A stretch of 64,000 nucleotides of DNA from Oscheius sp. JU75 (taxonomy: Eukaryota > Nematoda > Chromadorea > Rhabditida > Rhabditidae), in contig JASJZC010000005.1 of assembly GCA_037178855.1 (NCBI GenBank), forward strand, positions 6,386,001 to 6,450,000. The letters run 5' to 3'. Made by a program: the position numbers and the translations under genes. Below, one piece after another: positions 10,369 through 25,233 of this stretch. Below the pieces are notes generated by a model. That model did not search any database. It was not told the DNA's origin and was given only the letters and a program-made list of their open reading frames with translations. The stretch's first letter is position 1; each line of letters starts with the position of its first letter.

Positions 10369-13300
10369 TTAGGAGAATATTGATGGCGAGAGAACCGCCG
10401 CAGCTAGTGCTGATTCTGTAAAGACGGCCGGGGATGCAACTGACGGGCTCAAGATGGCTCCAGATAGAATGGTTGGAGAGAGAACATCCGGACACAGTAC
10501 GTACGGTGAAAGAATTAGAGGAGAGAGGACGTAAGGATTGATGACGTTGGGTGAAAGGACGTAAGGAGACAGCACATATGCATTGAAGACGGCTGCTGAG
10601 ATCGTGTTGGGACCCAAGAAGTAGGGTGAAAGGATCAGTGGATCGCCAACCTGAAATTAGTTTTCCTTTGTGTTGAAACATGAGAGAGTACCTGTGGTGA
10701 GATGACCGGAGGACTGAGTAAAAGTGGAGCGATGACTGAAGGCGAGAAGATGTTTGGGGAAAGAGTTAGAGGACCGAGAATGTTGAACTGAGTGTGATAT
10801 TAGGGATGTAGTGGGAGTAGTACTCACAACACCAACGGTCGGAGAGAAGGCGAACGGAGCCAGTGTTGTGTGTCGTAAGACTCGAACCTCGATAGTTCTC
10901 TTGACTCTCGGAGCTCCTTCTTTAGCCAGCAGTCTCACTGTTCGTTTCAATGAATCCTGCTTCTGTCTGTAGGTCCAGTTGCCATATTGCTCAATATCAA
11001 ATGGGAAATCGACGTTCGAATTGTTGTAGATTCCTTAACTCTGATCACAAATTATGAAATTAATCTACCTTGCGATCCGTATAGTTGTATCAACTGATCT
11101 TTGTTCAGAAAGGCATACTGTTTGCTCGAAATGTCCCTCTTTTGTCGTTTACTGAATGACTGCTTAAGGTCCAGAAAAGCTCCATCCACAGCTTTGGTTA
11201 TGTCAAGAATATCCTTCCCAAATCCACTAGCCCCAATATTTTTCACAAGTTCCATCGCGTCATCGACAACCTCATTTACTCCTAAAATTTGTTCTAATAG
11301 GTTTTACGAGCAGCCAATGAGTTCCAAAGAACAAATATTCCACCTGAAGCGTCCATGATCAACTCTAGCACATTTGTACGGTCCTGCTTCCTCATTCCCG
11401 CCTTTTCCAACATTTCCGGAACAGGAAGAATACTGTTGCCGGTGTCGTCGTGATATAGAGGAAAAAAATTCGGCGACAGAATCGGTCTGTAAAGTTTACA
11501 TAGAGATGAATAAGCAAACTAACTTCTTGTTACTGTACTTGTCGGGTAGGAGAGGGAAGAAACGTGGAGACAGTAGACTGTAATTGACGTCTTTCTGATG
11601 CTTGGCTACAGTTTCTACAAGACCATAAAGGTTTTTATCTACCATCCCTTCAGGTACCATGTCTCGGAATCTGAGTTGGAAAGTTTTTAAACTATGTTAA
11701 ATAACTAACTTTTCGGTAAAAGTCTTTTTTCTCCTCAGCGGATGGTTTTTCCCCAGGACCATGTCCAGCATTCTGTGTTTGAACTGTCCTTCTCGGTTCC
11801 GATTTGTGACCATATCTTGCAGCTGTTCATATTACTGTTTTGAAGCAAATAGAATATACCTCAGTAAGTTTTTTGTATGAATCCCTAAGAGTTTTCTGCT
11901 CTCCATTCGTCTGGTTTTTTACTAGACGAACAACTCCCCCAAGGAGATCGGTTACAGCCTAAACTTCTGTTTATGGAATTGACGAATCCTCACTTTGACG
12001 GGTGATTTATGACCGGGAGTATCTTTTAAGGCTGGAGCATGTCTCATGGTTTTAATTTTCCATGGTGTGTCCATCTTGTCCACTCGCTTAGCCTCTTTTT
12101 TGGCTTCATCCTAAATACTCTACTTTGACAGAAACAGACAAAGTCATCAATCAGGTTAAACCTTGACTTTCTGAACATTACAACTTTCCGCCGTTCGTGT
12201 TTTGTACTTTACCGACAGGCATCGCAGTGAGACTACTTGTGACCACTTCTCAAAGCAGACTTACGTTAGTATACAGGGAGAGTATGTTTCGTCTGAACCT
12301 CCTTCTGTACCGTTCTCTGTAGCCATTTTCCATTAAAATCCGCACCGGTCTGAAACTTATTTGAAAAATTGTTTTGGGCTTTCAGACAAACCTTCGAAAC
12401 AATGGAGATCTTAATATAATTTTTGACTTCTGATGTTTCAGCAGTTTTTTGAGGGTTCGTTTTCTCAGAATAGTTCTCATCTCATTCTTGAATTTGATTC
12501 GCTTGGTCGTGAACTTTGTTTCAGGCATGTCATTTCCTGTCGTTCCGACAAAGTCGAACTGAGGAGAGTATGCTGCTTCGGGGAAGGACGTAATCTGAAG
12601 CATACGTCTTTGGAATTCAGTTGGCCCACAAGGTTTCCGTCGAATGCCTTCACCAAACATTCCGCTCCATTCTTGATGTCGTGCTCGTTGTCAATAGAGT
12701 CGAGACAGGCCACAAAAGCTTTTCGGTTTTTCCTGAAACTCGTTTTTTTCTCTCAATTGTAACTCCTCGTAAAAAAGGCACTACGCACATCAGACGGCGC
12801 CGTTCCAATCGGAGTCAAGGGAGGTTAGTTGGAATTACTTTAGCTAGCTTGTTATTTACTTTAACGATCATTAGTTTTTGATTGAACCGAGGAAACTCGT
12901 TCCACGATGAAAGTATCGTGGTGTACTTGCTAAAGAAAAGTGAAATTGATAGCGGACGAGACTCGGATATCCAGTTTTATACTGTAGTCTTTTTATATCT
13001 CTTCTTTTGCTTTTCGGAAAAAGAATCAAGTACTTAATATAAGGATGACGTTTTACTGCTACGAACAAATTGGCTGGATCTGCTGTATTTTCATTTTACG
13101 ACCTGCTCCTTATCAGAAACCAGTTACAGTAGTCATTCGAGTAATGACAATCAAGTAGCAATAAAAAACTAGGGATTGAAAAGAACAACGTTTTCAAACT
13201 AGGAGACGTTTCTCACCTGTTCATTTTCATGTAGACCTCCTTTCCCATAGCTCCTAAAAGAGCACTGACGGCTTGTACATACCAGCCGTAGTGCATCTGC

Positions 13301-13472
13301 TCAACTCGTCTGATTTGTTGAGGAGACAGCTTGACATCTTTCGTCTTCTTGGAGAATTCGTCTTCTCGCAAAGAACTGTCTGCTAAGAAGATGAGTGAGC
13401 CTAAATGATGTCTGTATAAGATATAAAGTGGAAGATAGTTGTTGACCAACCGAGAAATAGTAAGAGCCGCAT
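10369..13472 (-). CDS. MLT-10-like moulting-cycle protein
   Basis: This is a secreted protein of the nematode MLT-10 family, which acts in cuticle shedding. The C-terminal exons carry the family's hallmark repeats: FAFSPTVGVV, FNILGPLTLSPNIFSPSVIA, PVISPQ, then a long run of (V/I)LSPYVL(S)P units ending VLSPSIFS. The central part contains KDILDITKAVDGAFLDLKQS and SKRQKRDISSKQYAFLNKDQ. The N-terminal exon after the signal peptide reads KLSPQQIRRVEQMHYGWYVQ. I place the start at 13472, because MRLLLFLG joined across a 60-base intron to CADSSLREDEFSKK restores phase and gives a signal peptide. Exons between about 11255 and 13210 are present (for example ACLDSIDNEHDIKNGAECLV near 12700), but two frames compete around 12400-12660, so the middle is not fully resolved. 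Confidence 0.82.
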
Positions 13473-14038
13473 GCACTTCTAGTGGTCGAGACTGTCTAAG
13501 CTAAATTGCAAGCCCAAGGAGACGGTCGTAGCTTTTATTGGCCGCGCCCTCTGACCGTTCCAAATTCATGCTTATCACAGCGGGATCAATCTGGAGGTAG
13601 AATCGAGTGAGTGTATTTAAATCGCTTATGGTTATTATTTTGGAATGTACGTTACTTTAATAAAAGAACCGTGTTGAACGGTACTACAACTCTTACGAAA
13701 CGAGTCAAGTTGATATTTAAGACAATTGTCTTCCAGTTTCCTGAACTCCCGAGATGTCATTCTTAACTTTTTGTACGCTTACGTTTTTATTGCCAGCGCA
13801 TCACCAGCTCCCCCCTTTTTGACCGATCAAAGCCTCGTAGACTGGGTCGTTGATACTTCTAGCTGTTTTTACCCATTTCACGACAGACCCAAACAGTTTT
13901 AGAACAACGTTTCGAAATATCCCGTTTATTAGAAATCACTCCGAGATAGAGATAAATAGACAGAGTCGGAAGAATATCACAGCCGGAAGAGTGTAGATTG
14001 ACCCACAAAGAACGGAAAAATAGTAAGAAGGAAGAGCT
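13473..14038. other. Intergenic, no gene seen
   Basis: This AT-rich spacer lies between the MLT-10-like gene and the dehydratase gene, both on the minus strand. It would hold the promoter of the moulting gene and the 3' flank of the dehydratase. No supported exon or repeat was seen. Confidence 0.5.
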
Positions 14039-15630
<1,592 letters not shown>

Positions 15631-16943
15631 TCCCTTGTCGAGACGATGGCGCTTTGGCGCTAGAAGATAGGTGAGTGAGTGGGGGTGAGAGTTAGATTTT
15701 GAAAGCAGATAGAAGCCGCCTTCCAGTTTTTCCTGAGATCGGCCGAGAGGACAACCGGAGGTTAAAGATTTAGATCTCAAAAGGACTAATAACTACATGA
15801 GTGAGAAGCAGTACACACAGTCACAGAGTAAGCATTCTTATCAAGCAAAGAAGCAAGAGTACAGGCAAATTTGAAAGAGGCAAGAGGAAAAGAGAGCCTA
15901 ACAGGCATGACTGGTGGACGAAATCGGAGTGGACATTAACTTTCTGTTCTAGGCTGCGAAACGTAAACGATTAGTACTGTGTACTATAGAAAACTTGAAC
16001 AGTGTTTTGAAGTTGCGTAGCTTATGAGGAAAGGAAATTTAGAGTTCTCCTAATTAGTAAGCACAGAAGGGAGCTGAGAGGAACTACCCGAGATCGGACA
16101 GTCAACGAAACTGAATAGCCTAAAAAGATGAAGGGAAGTGCCAACAGAGAAAGTGTTGGATAGACTGTTTGTTTAGCCTTCAAAGATTAACTAACAATAG
16201 CAGTTCGAGGGCCAATTTTCCGATATTCAAAAGTTAAGACCTCGAAATGTTTGTTCTAGATAGAAGTCTAAGAGTAAAAGAAACGTTTTTCTAGACAGAA
16301 AGAATTGAAAGCCACGTTTTGATATGGGTGTGGCAACTAGTCATCAAAATCTGTCATTCTCTCCGACTGCTTGAGGAAATACAAATGGAACGGACATGTC
16401 TATTTTGTCAAAAGAAAGAAGATATGAGAAAGATTACGAGCCAATTTATAGGGAAAATGATAATAAAAAGGAGAAATGACTTGGCTAGAGGTAGCTGTGC
16501 AATCAAAACGTATATGGGAGTGGATACAACGTGGCGATTGGTTCTGTCGGCGCACTCGTCCTTCCATTTCCATTCACCATGGGAACTCAAGGAAATATCT
16601 GAAAAGAGCAGGCAACAACAAGGACAGGCAACATGCAAATGGGAAAAAGAAGCCGTAGGAAGACGTGGCTCAGAGCAAAATCAATAGCTGTTAGGAACGT
16701 GGCAACAGCCCTGGACAGCTGGTGCCCTTTTGATAGAGGCAAAGCCCTCTCTCGTTCCTGTCCGGGCGGTCTCTCGCCGGTAATTATTCCTGCCACACAC
16801 AGCGGGTTAGCATTAACAGCTGGCCAAGATCTTGTTTTATGCAAAACACGCGTTCTAATCTTATCTTTGTCTCTAATTACTAGCGTTTCGTATCTCTAAT
16901 TTTAAGAATTTTGTCACGAAAATATAGAAGTAATGTTGTATAC
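15631..16943. other. Intergenic, no gene seen
   Basis: This is upstream of the dehydratase and before the repeat block. Open frames on both strands at 16319-16900 overlap each other and show no recognisable domain or splice structure. I treat the region as non-coding. Confidence 0.45.
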
Positions 16944-17740
16944 ACAAGTTAGACTATGCTTCTTCGGGGTACCCACTTCCCACTTAGAATCTTAGAAACC
17001 ACTTCCTATCTCTCGAATTCCCTTCCTTTTCACTCTTTGAACCCTCTTCCATTTTATTGAGCCCACTTCCCATACCTTGAACAGACTCTCTTACCTTTTG
17101 AATCCGCTTCCCCTCCTCTCAACACTTCCCCCACTCACCAAGCCCACTTCCTTTCCCTTTGAACCCACTTACCTTTCTTCTAACAAATTTTCTATATCTC
17201 AACTCACTTCCCATTCTTTGAACCCACTCCTTATTTTTTGAACAGACTCTCATACCCTTGAACCCATCCCCCCATCCCTCGAAAAACTTTCCATTTCACT
17301 TCCCTTTCACTCCTTCTCATCCTTTGCCCACTTTCTACCTTTTGAATCCTCTTCTCGCCCCTTGAATCCGTTTCCTATCTCTCGAATCCCCTTCCCAACC
17401 TTTAAACCTACTTCCTACTCTTTGGCCCCATTTCCATGCTTTTAAACCCACTTCCTATCTCTTGAATCACTCTTTGAAACCACTTTTCCGTCCCTCGAGC
17501 CCATCTCCCTATCCAAGTAATGCTATCGCCCCTAGAGGGACTCAATGACAGTCATAACCTGATTCCTTTGATCCTTGCCCGGTTTCTATTCTCTTTTCTT
17601 AGCCTGTCTTGGTCCCTTCCCTCTCACTTCAACCCGCCCGCAAGTTCCCCGCCAGTCGAGCTACCATTACAGAAGCAACATTCTGCCAAAGAAGCTATCA
17701 CCCAAACTGATTTTACTTGCCAACAATTAGTGTGCGCACA
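16944..17740. repeat. Dispersed repeat, copy 2, with internal satellite
   Basis: It opens with acaagtta followed by a cttcggggt block, as in the element at 4656. It closes with the gagctaccattacag and caaagaagct blocks shared with 4840-4900. Between them, about 16975-17515 is a degenerate tandem array with a unit of roughly 20 bases built on ttgaacccacttcc and variants. The terminal hairpin of copy 1 is absent, so this copy is truncated or rearranged at its right end. No protein-coding capacity is seen. Confidence 0.7.
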
Positions 17741-17929
17741 TAATAGTTGTGCCTTGGCAATTTTGGCTTCAGACACACAGACAGACAGAGGCGCGAAGAC
17801 AATTTAAAATAGGTACGTACGCAAACTTCATAAAAGTATAGAAAAAATGATGCATTTCTATCGGATTTTGCTATAATAATTGAACTCTACTGACTACCTT
17901 GAAGTCTCGACTACCTTTCGTCCACATCT

Positions 17930-18437
17930 TCTGCGAGACTACTGCATAAGATCCTTCAGTAGAAATCAAGCCCCTGATGGACTCGAACTGACACACGGAT
18001 ATTTTGCTCGATGGATCTTGTCAAAGGGCCTACCTGAAGGAAAAACCATCAAAAAAGCTTCTCTACGAGGACGCTTGTACTCTCTACCAGGGAGTTCGCC
18101 GAGGAGCAAAGATATCAAGTAATTCGCCGATGTTGGGAGCAAGAGTCAGGCAAGCTGATGGATCTGAGCCTCATATGTGGCAAACTTACAATCAGATCCT
18201 GAAACGAGCTGATAACATTGCTCTTGGATTCCGTGAAGTATCCCTGTATGAAACAATGTCAACATTGGTCACTATGCAAGGGAAAGGCCGGAATGGATCA
18301 TTATAGAACTGGCTATTTATAACTATTCGAATGTTATCGTCCCGATTTACGACACTCTTGGTTCCAATGCATGTAGCTTCATTATCAATCAGACGGAAAT
18401 TCGAACACGTCAAAGATATCTCTGCCCGAAGTAGTTC
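17930..18437 (+). pseudogene. Long-chain acyl-CoA synthetase fragment
   Basis: The fragment matches the N-terminal part of long-chain fatty-acid CoA ligases (ACSL/acs). LYEDACTLYQGVRRGAKISS and NSPMLGAR lead into WQTYNQILKRADNIALGFR. In a different frame it continues RPEWIIIELAIYNYSNVIVP and IYDTLGSNACSFIINQTEI, ending at a stop at 18437. An in-frame stop interrupts the upstream part near 17980. The intron-like stretch 18238-18280 does not restore phase. Everything after about residue 170 of a protein of roughly 700, including the AMP-binding motif, is missing. This is therefore a truncated, inactive copy. No full-length parent is in the window. Confidence 0.8.
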
Positions 18438-18760
18438 GCAATAGAAAACGGACTACTGACGCCCACATTGAAGAGCAAACGATCGAAGCTTGTTGAGCGT
18501 TATCGTTTTGTATCCCTTACTATTGCGCCGTATCTAATTAGTTTGCATGTTACCCTTTTTATGAAACTGGGTCTGTTACAAGGTGCGGTTGAACATGCAA
18601 GACAGTCTCTGAACGGTGATTGGTATTTTTTCAAAAAAGGACAGGAAACGTAGAGAACGTGTACATAAATTTTCATTGAACACACGTATTATTGTATATG
18701 AAGAGCACCACAAATAACAGTAAATACAAAAAATCGAACTTACATGGGCGACTGTCTTCT

Positions 18761-19867
18761 TCAAAACACCTTGGCATAGAAGATGGTCCCAATGACGACA
18801 ATAATGAATCCGAGTAGATGGAATATGTTGAACGGATTGCCGAAAATTACGAAGGAAATCACGAGAGAAATGAATTTCCGAAGAGAGATTATCATATTGA
18901 CGTTAAGAGACGAGGTGACCGCAGTCAGACGGTATACATTGTTCACGCAAAGCCATCTGAAAACAATATTTTAGAAGAAAAAAATACAAAAACCGACTGT
19001 AAGAGACAGACTCCGAGAATGTAAACCCATGCAGACGGTATACCAGAAGAGATGTCTGCCACTCTAAAGTCTTCCGAAGCATTGGCTTGTTCAATGGCTG
19101 TCGAAAGGTCATTTGACATGAGAGCGAAGGCGGGAATCGAAAGGAAATGAACGTAGAACATGGCCTCCTTGTGATGTTTTCCATGAGTCGCGTAGAGTTG
19201 TTCCTGACAGATACCAAGGTACGAACTTAAGATAACGGCACAGCTCAGAAGAGCGATTCCTGGATAGGATTAGGCTGAATGTCGTGGCTGTCCTACCTAT
19301 CCAAAATGGAGCAACTGGGAGATATTTGACAAAGTCTGAATACGAGCTACTTCTCCTCTCAATGGTTGGCTCGTAACTGGCCAATGTGAAAATGACCACG
19401 CCGGAAGTAACAGTGAGGACAGAAGCTGTCTGAGCGGTTGTGTAAATACACTTTTGAATGTAGCCTCGGAGTATTAGATGTGCCAGAAGACTACTCTGAA
19501 GCCAGTAGTTCCTCTCTGACACAAAAACCACTAACCGATTTGAAGATGATAAACAGAGGGAAGTAGATGTCGAACTTCATAGCATAATTGTTGGCCAAGT
19601 TGACGAGAAAGAATATCACTACCAGTTTTGTATAGGCACTGATTGGTATTTTGTTTTTGACAGAGAAGAATTTGGACTGGAAGATGAGGCCTTCGGCTGC
19701 GACAAAGACGAATGTGGAAAATGTTAGGAGGTTCAGGTCGCCAGAGAGCCTTCTGAATGTTGTTGTATCATAAGAACAAAGTGAAACTACCGTTGTACGA
19801 GTTCTACTCCCGCCTGACAGCCAACACATCCTCCTAACGTGCCAAGTATTGGTTGTAGGACAGACAT
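18761..19867 (-). CDS. SLC35B4-type nucleotide-sugar transporter
   Basis: This multi-pass Golgi or ER protein resembles SLC35B4, which exchanges UDP-xylose and UDP-N-acetylglucosamine for UMP. The start at 19867 reads MSVLQPILGTLGGCVGCQAG. It continues LLTFSTFVFVAAEGLIFQSK, VVIFFLVNLANNYAMKFDIY, HLILRGYIQKCIYTTAQTAS, VLTVTSGVVIFTLAS, YLPVAPFWIGIALLSCAVIL, SSYLGICQEQLYATHGKHHK and SIPAFALM. The last helices carry the family signature NMIISLRKFISLVISF followed by NPFNIFHLLGFIIVVIGTI, ending YAKVF. Six or so exons are joined by short introns. Length (about 320 residues) and ten-helix layout fit the family. The substrate is inferred from similarity only. Confidence 0.88.
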
Positions 19868-20592
19868 TCCTCCAACTGAAATGTAGAGGGGGAGTGCAAT
19901 AGTTCGAGAGTGGACGATTATTTACACGCGCGATAGAACACGTCATGCGTTAGCCGCCTGGCAATAGTAAAGATAGCAAGCAGCTTTCAATTCTTTTTTT
20001 TAAATAGTTGTTCCTATTTCGCTTTCTGGCGTATCAGTTATGCTTCCTGACACAGAACAATTTGTTTCTGGGTACTAGCTGGACAACTTATTCCTGAACG
20101 TTACCTGGGACTACTATTTGCTATCTGAACAATGGGAAAGGAACTCTAAGTTGCTAGTCTTATGAGGTTTAACCTGTTTGAAACAACGAGAATAGCATTT
20201 CAACAAGTGTCGATACAAGAGCCTCGGTTGGAACGTGGAGCTATCAAATCGGTGTCACTTCCCCTAGTCTTATCATTTTGTGTTTTAGCTCAAGAAATAG
20301 AACAAAAACATTTTCCGCACAACAGTCATGATTGTTAGTAGATCCGGATGACTAAGAGAGATAGGTAGTCTGGACGGACAACTGTTTGAATGGCAGAGAC
20401 ATGAATTGACACCTCGTTTTCATTAACGTATTATGGACAAATCACAGGTGGAAGTAATACTTGGTCACTGCAAACAAATTCGCATTGGCAGATACTGTAG
20501 GGTAGAAGTTTGGGCATATTCGGACACCGAAAGAAATCACAGTTTGAATGGAGATTTGAAAAGGACTAGAGTCGAGATTTGTACAAAGTCTT
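19868..20592. other. Intergenic, no gene seen
   Basis: This lies upstream of the transporter and downstream of the PDZD8-like gene. An open frame at 20433-20807 mostly opposes the last exons of the PDZD8-like gene and is not supported. Confidence 0.5.
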
Positions 20593-23500
20593 TTAATTTG
20601 GAGGGGGTGAAACTATTCCTACAATTGTGGACTCCGAGACGGAACGAGAAACATCGTCTTCCATTATGGAGTCGAGAATTTCAGCGGCAGCATCAAAGTG
20701 ATCACTCGATTTCAGGGAAGAGGAAGAACTTCCCGAAGCTGGCTGAAAGAGTCAGGTTTGAAATGAAGATTAACTTCGAAAAGAAAGAGGTGAAGAGTAC
20801 TCACTAATGGCTTTGGGCTAGTCGGGCTTTTGACTATTTCTGTCTTCTCAACGTCAATCAATGACTCTCTTGAAGATTTTTCACTCGAAGCACAGTCCTG
20901 AGAATATTCTTCATCTTGACTCACTTTGTATTCTTTACCTGAAGTGCCGAGCAGTAGTGAAGCATAACAACAGCCAAGGCTTGCAGTCGCTCGTCCAAAT
21001 TCTCGAACTTGCTCGGATCTTCGTGGTTGTTCATCGCTTCAAGTCGACCGTCCTTGGTTTCTCGAATGGCATGCTGGATAATATCAATCTGGACAATAAT
21101 TTGAAAGAGTTTTGGCTGGAATTCAAACCTGATCGTTGATCTTCGCGACTCGTTCAGGACCACTGTACTCACAAAAGATCTCTTTTCCTAATTCTTTGGC
21201 ATGACTGATCGTTTGCTCATTGTAGGCATTTCCAGGCTGGAAAAACAATCCACTAATGAACGGAGAACCTCGAAGATTGGGTAAAACGTCGCTCAGACAC
21301 TCCTGAATCAACAGTTACAAAGCATAAAGAACAGGTTTCGACCTGGATGCTAGCGATGGGACTTCCTGGAGTGGAAGAACCATCCGTCTTTCCGTCATTC
21401 GAAGACGAAGAGATTCTGTTAGATTCAGTGTCTTCCGTTTTCTTCTGCTTTTTTCTCCACATTGAGAACTTTTCAGTAACTCTGTTCTTCAGCTTCGTCC
21501 GCCTCGAAACAGTCTCTATCGTGTCTCCTCTCACCGGAGTCTCCTGTATGGCTGGGATAACCGAGACCGGACATTCTTCGTCCGCCGCAGAGTTGCTTAT
21601 GTCGTCATCGAGCTGAACAAAGAAAAGGTTTAAGAGAAGAGGATTCTTACATCTTCAAACTGTGTGTCCATTTCGTTGGCACTCTGTGGACTACAGGCAA
21701 TTCCCGAGTTAGCCTTAGTTGTACACTTTGAGTGACATACGACGAGACATCTCTGACAACAGCTACCCGACTTCATCCAGATCTTCCCTCGACACATGGC
21801 ACAGACATTCCCAGAGACTTTGGATGTCCAGGGAATCCATTCGTGGGTCATTGGTTTCACTGACGGCGGGGACATTGGTCTGTCTTCTGCACTGGGCTCC
21901 TCGGTGGACTTGTTGACTTCTCTGTAATTAGAATTCCAGCCACTACACTGAAGCTAACTTACAAGTCTTCTCCACTGTTGAGACAAGCCTCTTCTGGGAA
22001 CCCGTCCGGGAAGAAACGAAAACCGAGAGTGATATCTCCAAAGCAGAGTCTCGGATCATAGCCAGCATGTTTGGAAAATTCGGAAGAGTCAGACTGTCCT
22101 TCTAGTCCAATTGGAGGTTTCAGGGCAAAGACTTCTCGATGACAGTTGGAAAGAGTCAGCTTGCAATCGTCAATGAGTTGTGGGATGTACAAGGAGGTCT
22201 GAAAAGTAGAGATAAGCCAAAAGAGAAGCTGTCCCACGTAGCCAAGAAGTACAGGTCGAGCTGGTTCGGCTGCTGCGGGAGAATTGTCCGAAGTTTGGTT
22301 CAGTTTGGCATGTACCGTCACATTGAGATATTTGCAGGGAAGTCGGTTGCCCAGAGATGTGCCTGGTTCCAAGCCAAAATGAAGAGACTGTCCCCACAGA
22401 ATGTTCTCTCTCAACGGCGTGCATTTTGTTATTCGAGTCTTGATGGATCCTGTTGAGGTTGTTGGAGAGTCCAGTTGGGGACGGTCATTGCTACTTCCGT
22501 GTCTAAAAACTGTCTTTTCAAACATTTCATTATCCTCATACCGTTTCCGCTTCCGCTTTTTCTCTTTCTTTTCCAGTTTGTCCACGACTTTTAACTCGAA
22601 CGGACTTCTCTTTCCACTCGTGTTATGAGCAGGTGATCCGGACTCGCTCTTGTCATCGATCAAAATGTCACAAGCCTCGGCCCCAACTTCCACTCCCTCG
22701 TTCTGATCCACATTGTTGTGCTTTTTCTGAGGCATCAAGTTGAGCATTTTCCTCTTTCCAGCCTGCAGAGTAGCCTGAATCCGATGTTTTCTCGAAGATG
22801 GTCGGTTTCTGTTTAAGGGAGACGTATCCGTGTCTCCATCGTCAGTCATATCAGATCGGATTGACTGAGAGGAAATAAGGGAGGCTGAACTACCTTCACG
22901 ACTCTGAAAAGCATTGTTTAAAGTGTATACACGATCTCTCACCATCTTTCTACCCGCATCTAGGTGATCGTCACTCTTCACCGGCTTACCGTCTGTGTGA
23001 TATGTCTCTCGATCCGATGGTCCTACCGTCACTGAAACACAAATCATCTGTTTTGAGTCGACAACTTACTAAGCTGACATTCGTCCTCCACATCGTAGTC
23101 TCCAGCTCTTGAAGGAGTAGTGGTGTTCGGTTCGGAGCTCTTGATATCGATTTGACTTTCCGACCTCGTTCTTCTCAAGTCGACGCTGGCTTGGCTGACC
23201 AAGAGCTGTGGGACGCGAGCACTTTCAGTTCTTTGTACAAAGTGTTGAGCCGGAAGACTGGCCGAAACGAACTGCTCGTCAAAGTTGGAAACTGGACAAG
23301 AGATTAAAAAAAGGAAGAAGATAGTACTCACTGAGACTAGGGACAGAAGAAGTCATGGACTCGGTCTCCAAAATGGATGAACTTTTGGGTTCAATAGAGA
23401 TGCTATGTCGTCGTTGAGCTAGAAAAGTTGCAAATGAAAGACGGAAAAACTTACGATCACTACAGCTGGTAGTTGGACTATCCGGTCCAAGTGACGGTGA

Positions 23501-25233
23501 GTGAATCGAACCACGAGCACCTGTACCTCCTTTCACACAGCCGAGAGCAACAAAAGCGTCGTCAGGATCCCCAGTCGGATCGCCAATGAGCTCCTCAGTA
23601 TCCCTCAACTCGTCCTCATCCATGTCATCGAGGTTTCGGTCAACCAAGATCATTAGATCGCCCAAGGTCTGCTCCAAAAATCGAGTGACCTGACGTTCGC
23701 TTCGAATAGGCACGCTGTTGATGGCGACAAAGGTATCTCCTGGCTTCAATTCAGCCTTTTCAGCCAAGCTTCCAGGCTCCACACTTCCTACCCGAACAGG
23801 TCTATTAGCTCCCATAGTAGGTGACGTGGAATTCGTCTGGATAAAATATTTAAAAACAAGTCATGAAGACAACCCACTTTCTCAAATGTTATGCCAATGG
23901 GAGCGTCACGATCGTATCTCGAGAAAACGAGAAGAATATTTAGAGAATGTGAAACGTTTTGGGAGCTGCTCTGGAGGAACGGCCTTTGATCTAAAGTTTG
24001 AAAATAGATGTACCAATTGAATCAAACGAACCCATAACTAGTGTACAGTAGACATCCCAGTTGGACTCCTTGTCCAGCATATCAACCTTTAGTCTTGTAC
24101 ATTTCAAGACTGTTATCTCGAGACCTCCTTCCAACTTGACATGAGCAAAGGCGCCTGGACATCCGGTAAGATAAAGAAAACAGACTTACTGAGTGGTGGA
24201 GACGGCTGAAGAAGAGGATTCGGGAAGACGGGTCTGTACCGAACTTTGTAGTTTGGCCACACGTGCTTTTTCTGCAGCGTTCTCCGGATTGACTCCTTTA
24301 TCAGGGGAATCAGCCGTTTCAACTGATGCCCCTGGATTTGAGAACTAACCTGAGATCAAATGCTTTGAAAAACGAAAAAAATATCGGAACTCACGTCAAT
24401 CTCGAAGACGGGAGAAGAGACGAACGACATACTCCAATGGTTGTAGGGCTTCCGAGAGAGAATTAGTCTCACTAGACCGGCCAGTTTTGTGATCTGAAAA
24501 ATTACTAAAAAGATAAATTCTAAAGCATACCTTCAAAGACAAGTTAGCATTAGCGGTGAACATTGTCGTGACGTCTATTGAAGTCTCAAAACCTCCGGTG
24601 TAGTCCACGTTCAATAGGAAAGTCATACTCTGTAGCTCACAGTTACCTTATAACTTTTGTCTTCACCTCAAAAATGGTCTTGTCCTCGGACATCTCGACT
24701 TTTTCGACCCGCATCGAGTTGAGACAAGGAAATTTAGTTCCTAAGGAGAGATCCCGTATTCGTATTTCCTGAAGGTTCACATAAATACAAAGGAAAAATG
24801 ACCTACCTTGAGCAACCGACCAGCGGTTGTTCTCGTGGCTACGTCGTTCAGTTCCATCTGGAGTCGTTTGTGCATCCATCTGGAGAAAGCATATCTCGTA
24901 TATCTCGAAAGAGAGGGAATAAACTGACCTCCTCAACTGTCTTGTATCCTTATGCTCTTGATAAAACATGTGTAGGAACAAACTCAAAGAATGGCACGAC
25001 TCCCACTCGGATATCCCCACACCATCTTTCCCAGTTTTCAGAAAGTTTCTCAGGTCCTAGAACAATCTCAGAACCAACATAGGATCACAAACCTCTGGTA
25101 TTTGAATAGGTCTGAACTGGTCGATGAAGGGCGGAGCTGGAGAGACGGGACCCCATGGATCGTAGATTATTATGTACACAATGTAGAGAACCACTCCTGC
25201 TCCCAGTACGAACCCGATTAAAAAAGACAACAT
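20593..25233 (-). CDS. pdzd8: PDZD8-like ER contact-site lipid transfer protein
   Basis: This is a large tethering protein of ER membrane-contact sites. The start at 25233 gives an N-terminal membrane anchor, MLSFLIGFVLGAGVVLYIVY. An SMP lipid-transfer domain follows over several exons: SCHSLSLFLHMFYQEHKDTR, LQMELNDVATRTTAGRLLK and IRIRDLSLGTKFPCLNSMRV. The PDZ domain (about 23620-23815) includes VRVGSVEPGSLAEKAELKPG and DTFVAINSVPIRSERQVTRF. A central region about 22130-22440 has a C2-like look (NVTVHAKLNQ, LLGYVGQLLFWLISTFQTSL). The C1 zinc finger is at 21650-21870 with VCAMCRGKIWMKSGSCCQRC and LVVCHSKC. A helical C-terminal part contains LDERLQALAVVMLHYCSALQ. The end at 20593 needs two final introns (about 40 and 62 bases) and closes on SPPPN. 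Domain order SMP, PDZ, C2, C1, coiled coil is that of PDZD8. Confidence 0.9.

Noticed and set aside
16975-17515. A CRISPR-like array because of short repeated units
   Set aside because: The units are contiguous, degenerate and without unique spacers, and the genome is that of an animal. It is a simple satellite.
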